Shown here piece after piece: positions 42,036 to 50,384 of a stretch of DNA of 64,000 bases (positions are counted from its first letter, which is position 1; each line of letters starts with the position of its first letter). The stretch is taken from positions 62,001 through 126,000 of the forward strand of contig PNAM01000016.1 of NCBI GenBank assembly GCA_003170275.1, in the 5' to 3' direction. The notes beneath the pieces are model-generated. The model made no database searches, was not told the origin of the DNA, and saw only the letters and a program-made list of their open reading frames with translations. The stretch is from Myxococcales bacterium. GTDB lineage: Bacteria; Myxococcota_A; Polyangia; Palsa-1104. The translations under genes and the position numbers were made by a program.

Positions 42036-42278
42036 TCACTTAAGACCGTCCCTCGGCTGTAGCGAGGCGCGGTTGGCGGCGATGGCGGCTTGGACCAGGG
42101 GCTTCAGGCCCTCGCCGGCGTGCTGGTCGACCCAGGCGAGCAGCTCGCGGCGCATGCGCGGGTCCCAGAATTTCTTGAGGTGCTGGGCGACGCCGTCGAG
42201 CGCGGTCTTGCGGTCCGGCTCGGATTCGAAGAACGCGCCGATCTGGTTGGCCATCGCGACCAGGCGCTCGGCGTTCAC
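42036..42278 (-). CDS. fdsD: Formate dehydrogenase subunit delta (FdsD)
   Basis: An 80-residue protein matching FdsD: MNAERLVAMANQIGAFFESE at the start and VAQHLKKFWDPRMRRELLAW. FdsD is a small subunit or assembly factor of the cytoplasmic NAD-dependent molybdenum formate dehydrogenase. Its ATG overlaps the fdsA stop by four bases. The usual fdsC gene is absent between fdsA and fdsD. Its last codons overlap the interspersed 16-mer also found at 22180. Confidence 0.9.
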   Translation of the reverse strand: MNAERLVAMANQIGAFFESEPDRKTALDGVAQHLKKFWDPRMRRELLAWVDQHAGEGLKPLVQAAIAANRASLQPRDGLK

Positions 42279-45130
42279 TTCGCCGGGTCCTTGCCGTGGA
42301 TGCGGTGATCGAGCAGCGCGTGCTGCTGGACGTCGAGCTCACCGAAGGAGCGCTGCCAGGTCGAGGGGTGCGTGACGCGCGTCGCCTGCACCGCGGTCAC
42401 CTTGTACTCGGGGCAGTTGGTGGCCCAGTCGGAGTTCTCGGTGGTGACCACGTTGGCGCCGGAGCCCGGATGGTGGAACGTGGTGTACACCACGCCCGGC
42501 TGCACCCGCTCGGTGATGGTCGCGCGCAGCACCGTCTCGCCCGCGCGGCTCTTGACGCCCACCCAATCGCCGTCGGCGATGCCGCGCACCTCGGCGTCGT
42601 GCGGATGGATCTCCAGCAGATCCTCCTCGTGCCAGGTCACGTTCGCGGTGCGTCGCGTCTGCGCGCCGACGTTGTACTGCGACAAGATTCGCCCGGTGGT
42701 GAGCAGCAGCGGAAACTCGCGCGTCGAGCGCTCCTCGGTCGGCACGTACTCGGTGATCACGAAGCGTCCCTTGCCGCGCACGAACTCACCCACGTGCATG
42801 GTCGGCGTGCCGTGGGGCGCCGCGTCGTTGCACGGCCACTGGATCGATCCCAGCCGATCGATCTTCTCGTAGCTCACGCCCTGGAACGTGGGCGTCAGGC
42901 GCGCGATCTCGTCCATGATCTCCGACGGGTGGCCATAGCGCATCGGATAGCCGAGCGCCTCGGAGAGCGCGACCGTGACCTCCCAATCGGCGTAGCCCCC
43001 GAGCGGCGGCATCACCTTGCGCACGCGCGAGACTCGGCGCTCGGCGTTGGTGAAGGTGCCGTCCTTCTCGAGGAACGACGAGCCCGGCAAGAACACGTGC
43101 GCGAGCTTGGCGGTCTCGTTCAAGAACAGGTCCTGCACGATCAAGCATTCGAGCGCGCCCAGCGCGGCGGTGACGTGCTGCGTGTCGGGATCGGACTGCG
43201 CCACGTCCTCGCCCTGCACGTAGAGCGCCTTGAACGATCCGTCGAGCGCCGCGTCGAACATGTTGGGAATGCGCAGCCCCGGCTCGGGCTCGAGGGTCAC
43301 CTTCCACTCGCCTTCGAACAGCGCGCGCACCGCCGGATCCGACACGTGCCGGTAACCCGGCAGCTCGTGCGGGAACGAGCCCATGTCGCACGAGCCTTGC
43401 ACGTTGTTCTGCCCGCGCAGCGGATTGACGCCCACGCCTGGCCGCCCCAGGTTGCCGGTGACCATGGCCAGGTTCGCGATCCCCATCACCATGGTCGAGC
43501 CCTGGCTATGCTCGGTGACGCCCAGGCCGTAGTAGATCGCCCCGTTGCCCGCGCCCGCGAACAGCCGCGCCGCGCCGCGCACCTCGGCCGCCGGCACGCC
43601 CGTCACCGCCTCCATCGCCTCGGGCGAGTTGTGCGGCTGGCTGATGAAGCCCTTCCACTTCTCGTACTCTTTCGGATCGCAGCGCGCGCGAATGTAGTCT
43701 TCTTTGAGCAGTCCTTCGGTGACCACCACGTGGGCCAGCGAGTTGATCACCGCTACGTTGGTGCCCGGCAGAAGCTTCAGGTGATACGACGCCTCGACGT
43801 GCGGCATGCGCACCAGATCGATGCGCCGCGGGTCGAGCACGATCAGCTTCATCCCCTCGCGCAGTCGCCGCTTCATGTGCGAGGCGAACACCGGATGCGC
43901 GTCGGTCGGATTGGCGCCGATCACCATTACCACGTCGGACTGGTCGACCGAGTCGAAGTCCTGCGTGCCGGCCGACTCGCCGAGCGTGGTCTTCAGGCCG
44001 TAGCCGGTCGGCGAGTGGCACACGCGTGCGCAGGTGTCGACGTTGTTGTTGCCGAACGCCGCGCGCACCAGCTTCTGAACGAGATAGGTCTCCTCGTTCG
44101 AGCAGCGCGACGAGGTGATGCCGCCGACCGAGTCGCGCCCGTAGGTCTTCTGGATCCGTTTGATCTCGGACGCCGCGTACGCGATCGCCTCTTCCCACGA
44201 CACCTCGCGCCACGGATCGGTGATCTGCTTGCGGATCATCGGCGTCTTGATGCGATCCGGATGCGTCGCATAGCCCCACGCGAAGCGCCCCTTGACGCAC
44301 GAGTGGCCGTGGTTGGCGTGCCCGTCCTTGTTGGGCACCATGCGCACCACTTCGTTACCCTTCATCTCGGCGCGGAACGAGCAGCCCACGCCGCAGTACG
44401 CGCAGGTGGTCACCACCGAGTGATCGGGCTGCCCCTTGTCGACGACCGACTTCTCCATCAGCGTCGCCGTCGGGCAGGCCTGCACGCACGCGCCGCACGA
44501 GACGCACTCCGAGCCGAGGAAGTCGGTCGGCCCGGCGGCGATCTTCGATCCGAAGCCCTGCCCGATCACCGTCAGAGCGAAGGTCCCCTGCACCTCTTCG
44601 CACGCGCGCACGCAGCGCGAGCAGACGATGCACTTGGTCGGATCGAACGTGAAGTACGGGTTCGACTGATCCTTCTCGGCGGTCAGGTGGTTGTCGCCCT
44701 CGTAGCCGTAGCGCACCTCGCGCAGGCCGACCACGCCGGCCATCTCCTGCAGCTCGCAGTTGCCGTTGGCGGGACAGGTCAGGCAATCGAGCGGGTGATC
44801 CGAGATGTACAGCTCCATCACGCCGCGGCGCAGCTTGGCCAACTTGTCGCTCTGCGTGCGCACCTTCATGCCCGGCTCGACCAACGTCGTGCACGACGCG
44901 GGATAGCCCTTGCGCCCCTCGATCTCGACCAGGCACAGCCGGCACGAACCGAACGCCTCGAGCGTGTCGGTCGCGCACAGCTTGGGCACCCGCACGCCCG
45001 CATCGCCCGCCGCGCGCATCACCGAGGTGCCCGCCGGCACGGTGACCGGCACGCCGTCGACCTCGATCGTGACGGTGGCGACGGCCAGTCGGAAGGGCGT
45101 GCCGCCGTCGGGCACTTTTACGGAGTACAT
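42275..45130 (-). CDS. fdsA: Formate dehydrogenase alpha subunit (FdsA), molybdenum/tungsten, Cys type
   Basis: A 951-residue catalytic subunit. Iron-sulfur ligands appear in order: [2Fe-2S] CATDTLEAFGSCRLC (52-66), His-Cys3 [4Fe-4S] HPLDCLTCPANGNC (112-125), two ferredoxin clusters (CIVCSRCVRACEE from 167; CVSCGACVQACPT from 209) and the molybdopterin-domain cluster CAYCGVGCSF...SCVKGRF (243-280). The active-site residue is Cys371 in ARVCHSPTGYG, not selenocysteine, followed by the conserved His. It oxidises formate to CO2 and passes electrons to FdsB/FdsG and NAD. Its start lies inside the fdsB end (13-base overlap). Confidence 0.95.
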   Translation of the reverse strand: MYSVKVPDGGTPFRLAVATVTIEVDGVPVTVPAGTSVMRAAGDAGVRVPKLCATDTLEAFGSCRLCLVEIEGRKGYPASCTTLVEPGMKVRTQSDKLAKLRRGVMELYISDHPLDCLTCPANGNCELQEMAGVVGLREVRYGYEGDNHLTAEKDQSNPYFTFDPTKCIVCSRCVRACEEVQGTFALTVIGQGFGSKIAAGPTDFLGSECVSCGACVQACPTATLMEKSVVDKGQPDHSVVTTCAYCGVGCSFRAEMKGNEVVRMVPNKDGHANHGHSCVKGRFAWGYATHPDRIKTPMIRKQITDPWREVSWEEAIAYAASEIKRIQKTYGRDSVGGITSSRCSNEETYLVQKLVRAAFGNNNVDTCARVCHSPTGYGLKTTLGESAGTQDFDSVDQSDVVMVIGANPTDAHPVFASHMKRRLREGMKLIVLDPRRIDLVRMPHVEASYHLKLLPGTNVAVINSLAHVVVTEGLLKEDYIRARCDPKEYEKWKGFISQPHNSPEAMEAVTGVPAAEVRGAARLFAGAGNGAIYYGLGVTEHSQGSTMVMGIANLAMVTGNLGRPGVGVNPLRGQNNVQGSCDMGSFPHELPGYRHVSDPAVRALFEGEWKVTLEPEPGLRIPNMFDAALDGSFKALYVQGEDVAQSDPDTQHVTAALGALECLIVQDLFLNETAKLAHVFLPGSSFLEKDGTFTNAERRVSRVRKVMPPLGGYADWEVTVALSEALGYPMRYGHPSEIMDEIARLTPTFQGVSYEKIDRLGSIQWPCNDAAPHGTPTMHVGEFVRGKGRFVITEYVPTEERSTREFPLLLTTGRILSQYNVGAQTRRTANVTWHEEDLLEIHPHDAEVRGIADGDWVGVKSRAGETVLRATITERVQPGVVYTTFHHPGSGANVVTTENSDWATNCPEYKVTAVQATRVTHPSTWQRSFGELDVQQHALLDHRIHGKDPAK

Positions 45131-46641
45131 GCGAAGTCCTCGGGGAAGTGGTTCAGCGCGCTCAAGACGGGCAGCGGCGTGAGCCCGCCCATCGCGCACA
45201 ACGAGCCGTTGGTCATCGTGTCGCACAGATCGCGCAACAGCTCGAGGTTCGCCTTGGCCTTCTGCCCGGCGACCACGCGGTCGATCACCTCGACGCCGCG
45301 CGTGGAGCCGATGCGGCACGGCGTGCACTTGCCGCACGATTCGATCGCGCAGAACTCCATCGCGTAGCGCGCCATGCGCGCCATGTCGACGGTGTCGTCG
45401 AACGCCACCACGCCGCCGTGGCCGACCAGCGCGCTGATCGCGGCGAACGCTTCGTAGTCGAGCGGCGTGTCGAACTGCTTCTCGGGCAAAAAAGCGCCGA
45501 GCGGGCCGCCCACCTGGACCGCGCGGATCGGCCGGCCCGAGGCCGAGCCGCCGCCGTAGTCGTAGAGCAGCTCGCGCAGCGTGACGCCGAACGCCTTCTC
45601 GACCAGGCCGCCGTGCTTGAGGTTGCCGGCGAGCTGAATCGGCAGCGTGCCGCGCGAGCGACCCATTCCATAGTCGCGATAGAACGGCGCGCCGCGGTCG
45701 AGGATGATCGGCACCGACGCGAGCGTGGTGACGTTGTTGACCACCGTCGGCCGGCCGAACAATCCCTCGAGCGCCGGCAGCGGCGGCTTGAAGCGCACGA
45801 TGCCGCGCTTGCCCTCCAGGCTCTCGAGCATCGCAGTCTCTTCGCCGCAGATGTACGCGCCCGCGCCGCGCCGCACCTCGAGCTCGAACGCGCGGCCCGA
45901 GCCGAGCACGCTCGCGCCGAGATAGCCCGCCTGGCGCGCTGTTGTGATCGCGGCGATGAGCGCGCGCTCGGCATCGGGATACTCCGAGCGCAAGTAGATG
46001 TATCCGACCGTCGCACCGACGGCGAGCCCGGCGATCGCCATGCCCTCGATGAGCACGAACGGATCGCCTTCCATGATCATGCGATCGGAGTAGGTGCCCG
46101 AGTCGCCTTCGTCGGCGTTGCACACCACGTACTTCGGTCCAGCCGGCGCGCCCAGCACCGTGCGCCACTTGATCCCCGTGGGAAACGCCGCGCCGCCGCG
46201 ACCGCGCAGGCCCGATTCGATCAGCACGTCGACGATCTGCGCGCCCGTGCGATCGAGCGCGTTCGCCAGGCCGCGCCAGCCGCCGTGCGCGGCGTAGTCC
46301 TCGAGGCTGAGCGGATCGGTGACGCCCAGGCGCGCGCAGGTCAAGCGCTCCTGCTTCTTCAGGTACGGGAGCTCTTCGGTCAGGCCGAGCGCGAGCCGAT
46401 GCGCCGCGCCGCGCAAGAGGCCCGCCTTCACCAGCTCGGCCACGTCCTCGGGCAGCACCGGTCCGTAGGCCATCCGCCCCGCCGGCGTGACCACCTCGAT
46501 CATCGGCTCGAGCCACAACAGCCCGCGCGATCCATTGCGCACCACCCGCACGTCCGGCTCGCCGGCCAGCGCCGCCGCGACCGCATCGGCGCCCATCGAC
46601 CGCGCGGCCGCGTCGCGCGGCACGTAGACGGTCGTGCTCAC
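45118..46641 (-). CDS. fdsB: Formate dehydrogenase beta subunit (FdsB), NAD/FMN-binding NuoF-like
   Basis: A 507-residue protein from GTG 46641 (GTGA overlap with fdsG). The N-terminal 130 residues form a thioredoxin-like domain. The NuoF core follows: ESGLRGRGGAAFPTGIKW (FMN/NAD loop), CNADEGDSGTYSDR, GAGAYICGEETAML, and the C-terminal [4Fe-4S] ligands ESCGKCTPCRIG...C. It transfers electrons from FdsA clusters to NAD through FMN. The protein is soluble and cytoplasmic. Confidence 0.95.
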   Translation of the reverse strand: MSTTVYVPRDAAARSMGADAVAAALAGEPDVRVVRNGSRGLLWLEPMIEVVTPAGRMAYGPVLPEDVAELVKAGLLRGAAHRLALGLTEELPYLKKQERLTCARLGVTDPLSLEDYAAHGGWRGLANALDRTGAQIVDVLIESGLRGRGGAAFPTGIKWRTVLGAPAGPKYVVCNADEGDSGTYSDRMIMEGDPFVLIEGMAIAGLAVGATVGYIYLRSEYPDAERALIAAITTARQAGYLGASVLGSGRAFELEVRRGAGAYICGEETAMLESLEGKRGIVRFKPPLPALEGLFGRPTVVNNVTTLASVPIILDRGAPFYRDYGMGRSRGTLPIQLAGNLKHGGLVEKAFGVTLRELLYDYGGGSASGRPIRAVQVGGPLGAFLPEKQFDTPLDYEAFAAISALVGHGGVVAFDDTVDMARMARYAMEFCAIESCGKCTPCRIGSTRGVEVIDRVVAGQKAKANLELLRDLCDTMTNGSLCAMGGLTPLPVLSALNHFPEDFACTP

Positions 46642-47105
46642 GAGGTCTCCGCCTCGCGCAGCAGCCGATCGAAACGCTCGGGCGTGACACGGCCGTGCAG
46701 CCGTCCGTCGATCATGACCGCGGGAGAACAGGCGCAGTTGCCCAGGCAATACACCGCTTCAAGTGTGACCGCACCGTCGGCGCTGGTCGCGTGAAAATCG
46801 GCTCCGGTGCGCGTCTTGACGTGCTGCGCCAACGCCTCGCAGCCCATCGCCTGGCACGATTCGGCGCGACAGAGCTGCACCACGTGGCGGCCGGGCGGCG
46901 CGCTGCGAAAATGGCGATAGAAGGTGATCACGCCGTACACGTCGGCGCGCGACAGGTTGAGCGCGTGCGCGATCGCCGGCACCGCCTCGGGCGGCACGTA
47001 GCCGAGCGCGTCCTGGATCGCGTGCAGGATCGGCAGCAGCGCCCCGGGCAGCGCCTTCAGCTCGGAGAGCGCGCGCTCGACCGCCGGATGCAGCGACTGG
47101 CTCAC
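46638..47105 (-). CDS. fdsG: Formate dehydrogenase gamma subunit (FdsG), NuoE-like
   Basis: A 155-residue protein from GTG 47105. The thioredoxin-like [2Fe-2S] fold has its four Cys ligands in LCRAESCQAMGC and YCLGNCACSPAV, and the helical N-terminus LPILHAIQDALGYVPPEAV is typical of NuoE/FdsG. It is the first gene of fdsGBAD. TAGGTT ends six bases before the GTG, so the operon may have its own leaderless transcript 36 bases after the upstream dctP-like gene. Confidence 0.95.
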   Translation of the reverse strand: MSQSLHPAVERALSELKALPGALLPILHAIQDALGYVPPEAVPAIAHALNLSRADVYGVITFYRHFRSAPPGRHVVQLCRAESCQAMGCEALAQHVKTRTGADFHATSADGAVTLEAVYCLGNCACSPAVMIDGRLHGRVTPERFDRLLREAETS

Positions 47106-47111
47106 GCCCCC

Positions 47112-47117
47112 AACCTA
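47112..47117 (-). promoter_or_regulatory. Leaderless-type -10 box (TAGGTT) before fdsG
   Basis: On the minus strand TAGGTT ends six bases before GTG 47105, in the 36-base gap after the dctP-like gene. No Shine-Dalgarno sequence lies between. Confidence 0.45.
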
Positions 47118-47141
47118 CCAAGCCGGCAGCCGGCAAACAAC

Positions 47142-48143
47142 TCAGCGGTTGCTGTCGACGCGCGCATCGGCCAACCAGCTCAGCACCTGCGACAGGAGCG
47201 CCTGCGGCACCAGCTGCGCGCCGATGCGGTTGCGCACGTCGCGCGCGGCGTCGTTGAAGTCGCGGGCCAGCTCGGGCGACGGATCCGCGCGCACCAGGCC
47301 CTGGTGCTGGAACAGCCCGCCGAGCAGCGCCTCGTCCTGCGCGGCGCCGAGATCCTCGAACCGCGCGACGAACTTGGCCGCCGCCGAGCGAATCGCCTGC
47401 TGGTGCGCCAGCGGCAACCCGTCGAACGCCCGGCGCGCGACCACCAGACAGCCGGGCAAGAACGCGGTGTGCAGGCTGGTGAAGAAGTGCGCGCGGGTCG
47501 ACCACTGATAGGCCAGCGCCGCGGTCGGCACTCCGATGAAGCCGTCGACCAGCCCGTCGTCGTACGCCTTGCCCGCATCCTCGACGGGGAGCGGCACCGA
47601 GTGGATGCCCATCGCCGGCAGCTCCTTGAGCCAGAAGTCGTCCAGGTTCCAGGTGAAGAAGCGCCCCTTTCGCAGGTCCGCCATCGAGCGCACCACCGTG
47701 CGGGTGAAAAAGATTTCGGTGCCGAAGCTGCCCACGCCCAGGTCGACGAAGCCGCTCTGCTCGAACTCGTGCGCGAGCTTCGGCTGCAACAGGCGGAGCA
47801 CCCCCTTGGCCTCGGCGGAGTTGTTGAACAGGCCCACCAGCCGCGTCACCCACAGCGACGGCGCGAGTCGCTCGCAAAAGATCGCGCCCGCCAGGCCGTC
47901 GAGCTGTCCCTTGCGCACCCGCTCGAGCGAGGTCAGCTCGTCGCCGGCGATGCCGCCGAGGTACCACTTGAGGACCACCGCTCCGTTGGTGTGCGACTCG
48001 ACGTCGCGGCCGAACGCCCGCAGCTCGCGCGCCCAGGCGGTTCCGTCGGGCGCGATCGCCGCCATGCGCAGCTTGACCGGATCGCCCCCAGCCGGAGCCG
48101 CCACCGTCAGCAGCGCGAGGAGGAGCACGACCAGCCGCAGCAT
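47142..48143 (-). CDS. TRAP-type solute-binding protein (DctP family), orphan
   Basis: A 333-residue periplasmic binding protein. ATG 48143 is preferred because a TACAAT box lies seven bases upstream and overlaps the alternative ATG at 48152; it also gives a clean signal peptide (LVVLLLALLTVAAPAGG). DctP features include LRMAAIAPDGTAWARELRAF, VVLKWYLGGIAGDE, VRKGQLDGLAGAI and FFTSLHTAFLP. No DctQ/DctM membrane genes are adjacent, so it may work alone, for example as a sensor, or with a distant transporter. It precedes fdsGBAD on the same strand. Confidence 0.85.
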   Translation of the reverse strand: MLRLVVLLLALLTVAAPAGGDPVKLRMAAIAPDGTAWARELRAFGRDVESHTNGAVVLKWYLGGIAGDELTSLERVRKGQLDGLAGAIFCERLAPSLWVTRLVGLFNNSAEAKGVLRLLQPKLAHEFEQSGFVDLGVGSFGTEIFFTRTVVRSMADLRKGRFFTWNLDDFWLKELPAMGIHSVPLPVEDAGKAYDDGLVDGFIGVPTAALAYQWSTRAHFFTSLHTAFLPGCLVVARRAFDGLPLAHQQAIRSAAAKFVARFEDLGAAQDEALLGGLFQHQGLVRADPSPELARDFNDAARDVRNRIGAQLVPQALLSQVLSWLADARVDSNR

Positions 48144-48150
48144 CGCCGGC

Positions 48151-48156
48151 ATTGTA
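48151..48156 (-). promoter_or_regulatory. Leaderless-type -10 box (TACAAT) of the dctP-like gene
   Basis: On the minus strand TACAAT (five of six TATAAT bases) ends seven bases before ATG 48143. It overlaps the upstream ATG 48152, which therefore cannot be the start on this transcript. Confidence 0.6.
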
Positions 48157-48205
48157 TCAGGTGGAGGCGATTGTCTGCGGTCGCCGCGCGTGCTTGTATC
48201 TGCGC

Positions 48206-50335
48206 ATGCGAACGTACCTGGTAACCCTGATCGTCTCGTTGGCCGCCGTCGCCGCCGCCGAACCTGGTACGCCCAAGAAGCCGGTGGTCAGCGAGTACGG
48301 GGGCATCAAGGTGTCGGAGGACTATCGCTGGCTCGAGGACTCGGCCAGCCCCGACGTGCATGCGTGGTCCGACGCGCAGAACCAGCAGGCGCGTGCGTTC
48401 GTCGCCGCGCTGCCGTCGGGGAGCGCCATTCGCACGCGGGTGACCACGCTGCTCAAGTCGCGCTCGCCCATGTGGTACGGGCTGAAATCGCGCGGCGGCC
48501 AATTGTTCGCGCTCGAGACCCAGCCGCCCAAGCAGCAGCCTTTCCTGGTGGTGCGCTCGTCGCCGGGCGGCTCGCAGCGCGTGTTGCTCGATCCGATGAC
48601 GCTCGATCCCAGCGGCCACACCGCGATCGACTGGTACCAGCCTTCGCTCGACGGCAGGCGCATCGCGGTGTCCCTGTCCAGGGGCGGCAGCGAGCGCGGC
48701 GATCTGCACGTCTACGAGGTGGCGAGCGGCAAGGCGCTCCCCGATGTGATCGAGCACGTGCAGAACGGCACCGCCGGCGGGTCCGCGCTGTTCACCGCCG
48801 ATGGCGGCGGCGTGTTCTACACGCGCTACCCGCGAGCCGGCGAGCGCGCCAAGGGCGAGGACGAGTTCTGGCAGCAGGTGTGGTTCCACAAGCTCGGCAC
48901 GCCCGCCAGCGCCGACGTCTACAGCCTGGGCAAGGAGCTGCCGCGCATCGCCGAGATCGTGCTCGAACAGACCGACGACGGCGCGACCGTGCTCGCCGAC
49001 GTCTCGAACGGCGACGGCGGCGAGCACGAATACTTCGTGCGCGGCGCGGACGAGAAGTGGACGCAGGTCTCCACGTTCGCCGATCGGATGGTCCAGGGCA
49101 GCCTGGGCGCAGGCGCCGATCGCTCGCTGTACCTGGTGTCGATCGCGGACGCGCCGCGCGGCAAGATCTTGCGCGTGCCGCTCGCCACGCCGTCGCTGGC
49201 GAGCGCCAAGACCATTGTTCCGCAAGGCGAGGGCGCGATCGAGCGCGTGCTCCCCACCGCGTCGCGGCTGTGGGTGGCCGAGCTGTTCGGCGGCCCGTCG
49301 CGGCTGCGCAGCTTCGCGCTCGACGGCAGCGCCGCGCGCCTCGAGCCGACGCCGCCGGTCTCCGCGGTGGCCGACCTGGCGCGCCTCTCCGGCGACGAGG
49401 TGCTCGCGCTGGTGCGCCAGTACGTGGCGCCGTCGGCCTGGTTCCAGTTCTCGCCCGCATCGCCGGCCGCGACCCGGACCGCGCTGGCCGAGACCTCGAC
49501 CGCCGACTTCTCCGCGATCGTGGTCTCGCGCGTAGAGGCCACCAGCAAGGACGGCACCAAGATCCCGTTCACGCTCTTGCGCAAGAAGACCGTCGCCAAG
49601 AACGGCAACAACGCGGCGCTCTTGACCGGCTACGGCGGCTTCGGCATCAGCCTGCAGCCCAACTTCAGCCCGAGCAATTTGTTGTGGCTCGAGCAGGGCG
49701 GCGTGCTGGCGGTAGCGAACCTGCGCGGCGGCGGCGAGTTCGGCGATACCTGGCACAAGCAGGGCATGCTCACGCAGAAGCAGCACGTGTTCGACGACTT
49801 CATCGCGGTCGCCGAGCAGCTGGTGCACGACAAGTGGACGCAGCCGAAGAAGCTCGCCATCCAGGGCGGCTCCAACGGCGGCCTGCTGATGGGCGCGGTC
49901 ACCACGCAGCGGCCCGAGCTGTTCGGCGCGGTGGTGAGCCACGTCGGCCTGTACGACATGCTGCGCTCGGAGCTGTCGCCCAACGGCGCGTTCATCACCA
50001 CCGAGTACGGCACGGTCAAGGACCCGGCGCAGTGCAAGGCGCTCTACGCCTACTCGCCCTACCACCACGTGGTCGACGGCACGGCCTATCCGGCGATGCT
50101 GTTCACCACCGGCGCCAACGACCCGCGCGTCGACCCCATGCACTCGCGCAAGATGGTGGCGCGCCTGCAAGCGGCGACCGCGTCCAAGGCGCCGATCCTG
50201 CTCCGCACCAACGCCAACGCCGGCCACGGCCTCGACTCGTCGCTCGACGATCGCATCTCCGAGGCCACCGACGTGTTCTCCTTCATCTTCTCGATGCTGG
50301 GCGTGGCCTACGGTCCGGTTCCGCCGCGCGGATGA
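48206..50335 (+). CDS. Prolyl oligopeptidase (S9A family), exported
   Basis: A 709-residue protein starting at ATG 48206 with a signal peptide (YLVTLIVSLAAVAAAEP). The N-terminal part has the S9A motif EDYRWLEDSASPDVHAW, a seven-bladed propeller follows (about 70-420), then the hydrolase domain: LTGYGGFGISL, NLRGGGEFGDTWH, nucleophile elbow GGSNGGLLMG (Ser near 556), ANDPRVDP (Asp) and NANAGHGLD (His). The complete triad predicts cleavage of Pro-containing peptides in the periplasm. It diverges from the dctP-like gene with 62 bases between starts. Confidence 0.93.
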   Translation: MRTYLVTLIVSLAAVAAAEPGTPKKPVVSEYGGIKVSEDYRWLEDSASPDVHAWSDAQNQQARAFVAALPSGSAIRTRVTTLLKSRSPMWYGLKSRGGQLFALETQPPKQQPFLVVRSSPGGSQRVLLDPMTLDPSGHTAIDWYQPSLDGRRIAVSLSRGGSERGDLHVYEVASGKALPDVIEHVQNGTAGGSALFTADGGGVFYTRYPRAGERAKGEDEFWQQVWFHKLGTPASADVYSLGKELPRIAEIVLEQTDDGATVLADVSNGDGGEHEYFVRGADEKWTQVSTFADRMVQGSLGAGADRSLYLVSIADAPRGKILRVPLATPSLASAKTIVPQGEGAIERVLPTASRLWVAELFGGPSRLRSFALDGSAARLEPTPPVSAVADLARLSGDEVLALVRQYVAPSAWFQFSPASPAATRTALAETSTADFSAIVVSRVEATSKDGTKIPFTLLRKKTVAKNGNNAALLTGYGGFGISLQPNFSPSNLLWLEQGGVLAVANLRGGGEFGDTWHKQGMLTQKQHVFDDFIAVAEQLVHDKWTQPKKLAIQGGSNGGLLMGAVTTQRPELFGAVVSHVGLYDMLRSELSPNGAFITTEYGTVKDPAQCKALYAYSPYHHVVDGTAYPAMLFTTGANDPRVDPMHSRKMVARLQAATASKAPILLRTNANAGHGLDSSLDDRISEATDVFSFIFSMLGVAYGPVPPRG

Positions 50336-50384
50336 ACGAAACCTCCGGCCGGTTTCAGGCATCGATACAAGAGGCGGTGAAAAC

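Noticed and set aside
42275..45130. Selenocysteine in the formate dehydrogenase
   Set aside because: The active-site codon in ARVCHSPTGYG is a normal Cys codon and no in-frame TGA is present.
34946..45367. Long plus-strand open frames (e.g. 782 codons from 34946 and 1023 codons from 42296)
   Set aside because: They lie antisense to the CocE-like, kinase-like and fdsA genes, whose catalytic motifs are unmistakable; high GC makes antisense frames open.
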